From assembly GCF_945956895.1 (NCBI RefSeq), contig NZ_CAMFJF010000032.1:1-40872 (forward strand): 40,872 nt of DNA. The letters are read 5' to 3'. Every line of letters begins with the position of its first letter. The first letter of the stretch is position 1. The translations under genes were made by a program, and so were the position numbers. The notes under the pieces are model-generated. The model ran no database searches. It worked only from the letters and a program-made list of their open reading frames with translations, and was not told the origin of the DNA. The stretch comes from an uncultured Allobosea sp. GTDB lineage: Bacteria > Pseudomonadota > Alphaproteobacteria > Rhizobiales > Beijerinckiaceae. This document shows positions 38,740-40,872 of this stretch, one piece after another.

Positions 38740-39966
38740 TCAGTTCTTCGCCGTGATGGCGGCCGCCGGCAGCTCTGCCCGGCGATTGGTCGATTTGAGC
38801 TCGCCGGTCGCCTCGTCGACGCTGACCTCCTTGACCGTCACGGCCTGGCCCGAACGCACCAGCTGCCCGCCCTCGACGATCACGCGCTCGCCGTCCTTGA
38901 CGCCGCTGTCGACCAGCCAGTTATTGCCGATATTGCGGCGCGTGGTCAGCACGCGCTCCTCGACCTTGCCGTCGGCCGAGACGAATTTCGCGGTCGCCTC
39001 GCCCTTGGTGTTGCGCCCGACGGCGCGTTGCGGCAGCAGGAAATTGTTCTCGGCGATACCTTCCTGAATCACCGCGCGGACGAACATGCCGGGCAGCAGC
39101 AGCCGCTCCGGATTCGGGAATTCGGCGCGCACGCTGAAGGTGCCGGTGGTTTCGTCGATATTCGCCTCGGCGAATTCGAGCTTGCCGGATTGCGCATAGG
39201 CGTCGCCGGTATCGAGCTTCAGCTTCACCGCGACGTTCGGGCCGGTGAACTTCAGCCGGCCCGCGGCGATGTCGTTGCGGAATTTCAGCAGGTTGGTGCT
39301 CGACTGGGTGACGTCGACATTGATCGGATCGAGCTTGCGGATCGTAGTCAGGATGGCGGTCTGGTTGGCGGTAACGAGCGCGCCCTGGGTCAGCGCCGAC
39401 TTGTCGATGCGCCCGTCGATGGGGGCGGTCACCTTGGTGTAGGCGAGGTTGATCCGGGCGGTCTCGACGCTGGCCTTGGCGGCTGCGACATCGGCCTGGG
39501 CCTGCCCGAGCGTGGCGGCTGCATCGTCGGCATCCTGCTTGCTGCCGGCATTGCGCAGGAGCAGCTCGCGATAGCGATCGGCCCGCACCTGGGCATTGGC
39601 GACAGCGGCCTCCGCCTTGGCCCGGGCGGCGACGGCGCTGTCGAGTGCCGCCTGATAAGGGGCAGGATCGATCTCGTAGAGCACGTCGCCGGCCTTGACC
39701 TCGCTGCCCTCGCGGAACAATCGCGACTTGATGATGCCGCTGACCTGCGGGCGGATCTCGGCGATGAGGTTGGCCGAGACGCGGCCGGGCAGCTCCGCGG
39801 TGATCGCCACCGGCTGCGGGTGCAGCGACACGACGCTGACCTGGAGCTGCGGTTGCGGCGGGGGCGCTGCAGCCTTCTCGGAATTGCAGGCGGCCACAGC
39901 CATCGCGAGCAACAGGGCGCTCGGCAAGGCGTGACGGGAAGAGGAGGGGGCGCGCTCGGCCGGCAT
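38740..39966 (-). CDS. RND efflux periplasmic adaptor lipoprotein (AcrA/MexA type)
   Basis: 408 residues. Signal peptide with a lipobox (LLAMAVAAC), so lipid-anchored in the inner membrane. Domains in order: beta-barrel/lipoyl start ([19 protein letters not shown]), alpha-hairpin (residues about 105-175, rich in Ala, Gln, Glu), lipoyl return ([14 protein letters not shown]), and membrane-proximal barrel ending [13 protein letters not shown]. It bridges the inner-membrane pump to an outer-membrane channel. First gene of the operon, with the promoter overlapping a GAAAC/GTTTC inverted repeat upstream. Confidence 0.95.
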   Translation of the reverse strand: MPAERAPSSSRHALPSALLLAMAVAACNSEKAAAPPPQPQLQVSVVSLHPQPVAITAELPGRVSANLIAEIRPQVSGIIKSRLFREGSEVKAGDVLYEIDPAPYQAALDSAVAARAKAEAAVANAQVRADRYRELLLRNAGSKQDADDAAATLGQAQADVAAAKASVETARINLAYTKVTAPIDGRIDKSALTQGALVTANQTAILTTIRKLDPINVDVTQSSTNLLKFRNDIAAGRLKFTGPNVAVKLKLDTGDAYAQSGKLEFAEANIDETTGTFSVRAEFPNPERLLLPGMFVRAVIQEGIAENNFLLPQRAVGRNTKGEATAKFVSADGKVEERVLTTRRNIGNNWLVDSGVKDGERVIVEGGQLVRSGQAVTVKEVSVDEATGELKSTNRRAELPAAAITAKN

Positions 39967-39981
39967 GCGGACTCTCTTTTG

Positions 39982-40024
39982 GAAACTTATTGGTTTCTTA
40001 TCTCTTGATTTCCGAGACTGTCAA
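39982..40024 (-). promoter_or_regulatory. Promoter and operator of the RND operon
   Basis: On the minus strand TTGACA (40019-40024) is followed after 17 bases by ATAAGA (39996-40001). The inverted repeat GAAAC-N6-GTTTC (39982-39997) touches the -10 and lies between the adaptor gene and the divergent TetR gene. It is a natural binding site for that TetR protein; the assignment is inferred from position. Confidence 0.55.
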
Positions 40025-40042
40025 ACCCAGGATTGCGGCGCG

Positions 40043-40720
40043 ATGACGGACGCCACGATGACAGACAGCAAAATCGGCGAGATGGCAGGGGGACAAGGCC
40101 GCGTGCGCGGGCGCCCGAAGACGCGCTCCGACGAGGCCGAGCGGCAGCGGATCGTGCGATCCGCTCGCGACCTGTTCCTCGATGTCGGTTATGGCGGCAC
40201 GACGATGGATGCAGTGGCGGCGCGTTGCGGTGTCTCGAAGCGTACGCTCTATCAGCTGTTCCCGGCCAAGACCGACCTGTTCCGCGTGATGGTGGCCGAT
40301 CACCGGCGTTCGATGCTGGCGCTGCCGCGCGATCCCGACGAGGATTTGCCGCTGGCGGAGGCGCTCGCCGCGATCTTCCGCCTCGACATCGACGAGATCG
40401 ACGATCGCGATCGGCTGGCCTTCATCAGACTGGTCCTCGCCGATTCCGACCGCTTCAGCGAAATCGGCGAGGTGATCGTGGAGGAAGGCGCGGAGCCGGC
40501 GCGGCGCCTTCTCGAAGACTGGCTCGCAGCTCAGCAGGAGCGGGGCAGATTGCGTCCCTTTCCGGCGGCAGCGATGGCGCGGATGCTGATGGACATGATC
40601 TTCTCGGCGCTGATCAAGCGCTTCCCCGGAGACCGCCTGCCCACGGTCGAAGAGCGCGCCCGGCATGCGCGGCTCTGTCTCGAAGTGTTCCTCGAAGGCG
40701 CAGAGGTGAAGGCGACGTGA
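40043..40720 (+). CDS. TetR/AcrR-family regulator of the RND pump
   Basis: 225 residues from the ATG at 40043; an ATG five codons later is possible. The helix-turn-helix is clear (RQRIVRSARDLFLDVGYGG, TTMDAVAARCGVSKRTLYQLF, PAKTDLFRVMV). A short basic arm RGRPKTRSDE precedes it. The C-terminal domain has the pattern of AcrR-like regulators. Divergent from the adaptor gene across 76 bases that hold an inverted repeat, so repression of the pump and itself is likely. Confidence 0.9.
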   Translation: MTDATMTDSKIGEMAGGQGRVRGRPKTRSDEAERQRIVRSARDLFLDVGYGGTTMDAVAARCGVSKRTLYQLFPAKTDLFRVMVADHRRSMLALPRDPDEDLPLAEALAAIFRLDIDEIDDRDRLAFIRLVLADSDRFSEIGEVIVEEGAEPARRLLEDWLAAQQERGRLRPFPAAAMARMLMDMIFSALIKRFPGDRLPTVEERARHARLCLEVFLEGAEVKAT

Positions 40721-40817
40721 TCGGCGCCACGCCGGATGACCGATCGACACAGGCCGAAATACAGCCAGTGGCCTGTTCGCGCGCGTCAGATTTCGGATTT
40801 TCCGGGCCACGCAGAAG

Positions 40818-40872
40818 TGGCTGGGGGACTAGGATTCGAACCTAGACAACCAGAGTCAGAGTCTGGGGTCCT
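40818..40872 (-). tRNA. tRNA-Gln (CUG), 3' part, cut by the window edge
   Basis: On the minus strand the sequence reads anticodon arm CCAGA-CTCTGAC-TCTGG (anticodon CTG), variable TTGT, T arm CTAGG-TTCGAAT-CCTAG, acceptor TCCCCCA, discriminator G and an encoded CCA (40818-40820). The 5' half lies beyond 40872. The acceptor sequence fits bacterial tRNA-Gln. Confidence 0.9.

Noticed and set aside
36177..38756. 859-codon plus-strand frame opposite the RND pump gene
   Set aside because: Antisense shadow of a clear AcrB-type gene; the translation is low-complexity Asp/Arg/His/Glu-rich with no domain.

Overview
The window is GC-rich, densely packed bacterial chromosome. Codon use, the intact gene set (RlmE, IMP dehydrogenase, DUF2865, a HAE1-type RND pump, Liv-type ABC transporters) and a dispersed intergenic palindrome of a kind I associate with Hyphomicrobiales all point to a Bosea-like alphaproteobacterium. 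The genus is inferred from remembered similarity, not from a search.

Region 1 (1-13439) is a catabolic island. A minus-strand operon runs from 9182 down to 439: crotonase, AtuA-like DUF1446 protein, biotin carboxylase, a BT/biotin-carrier protein, carboxyltransferase, DsbA/HCCA-isomerase-like protein, transglutaminase-like protein and thiolase. Divergent from it are an acyl-CoA dehydrogenase and an SDR. A TetR regulator (11523-12257) and a nitronate-monooxygenase-like flavoprotein follow. The set resembles the acyclic-terpene (Atu) or leucine/isovalerate (Liu) carboxylation pathways. The carboxylase alpha subunit is split into two genes, and two enzymes not usual in Atu clusters are added. 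A decayed copy of the transglutaminase 3' end lies at 259-393.

Region 2 (13440-22748) holds a Liv-type ABC transporter (ATPase, two permeases, Tat-exported binding protein, second ATPase) interleaved with a long-chain-type acyl-CoA synthetase and followed by a PaaK-like adenylate-forming protein and a second crotonase. One inverted repeat, ATGAATTGWAWTCATT, lies in the promoter of the catabolic operon and in that of the transporter operon. A degenerate copy lies in front of the TetR gene. I read regions 1 and 2 as one TetR-controlled regulon for import, CoA activation, dehydrogenation, biotin-dependent carboxylation, hydration and thiolysis of a branched or isoprenoid acid. The true substrate is unknown.

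Region 3 (22749-23816) is an insertion-sequence scar: the 5' part of an IS3-family OrfA joined to the 3' part of an IS481-family transposase.

Region 4 (23813-34779) is mostly ordinary chromosome: DUF2865 protein, MAPEG protein, guaB, a small four-cysteine secreted protein, an MFS exporter, a two-helix membrane protein, rlmE with a Ppx/GppA phosphatase, glpK and a Gfo/Idh/MocA oxidoreductase.

Region 5 (34780-40872) has a palindromic dispersed repeat, two small hypothetical genes, an RND efflux pump with its adaptor and a divergent TetR regulator, and the 3' part of a tRNA-Gln(CUG) gene running off the end.
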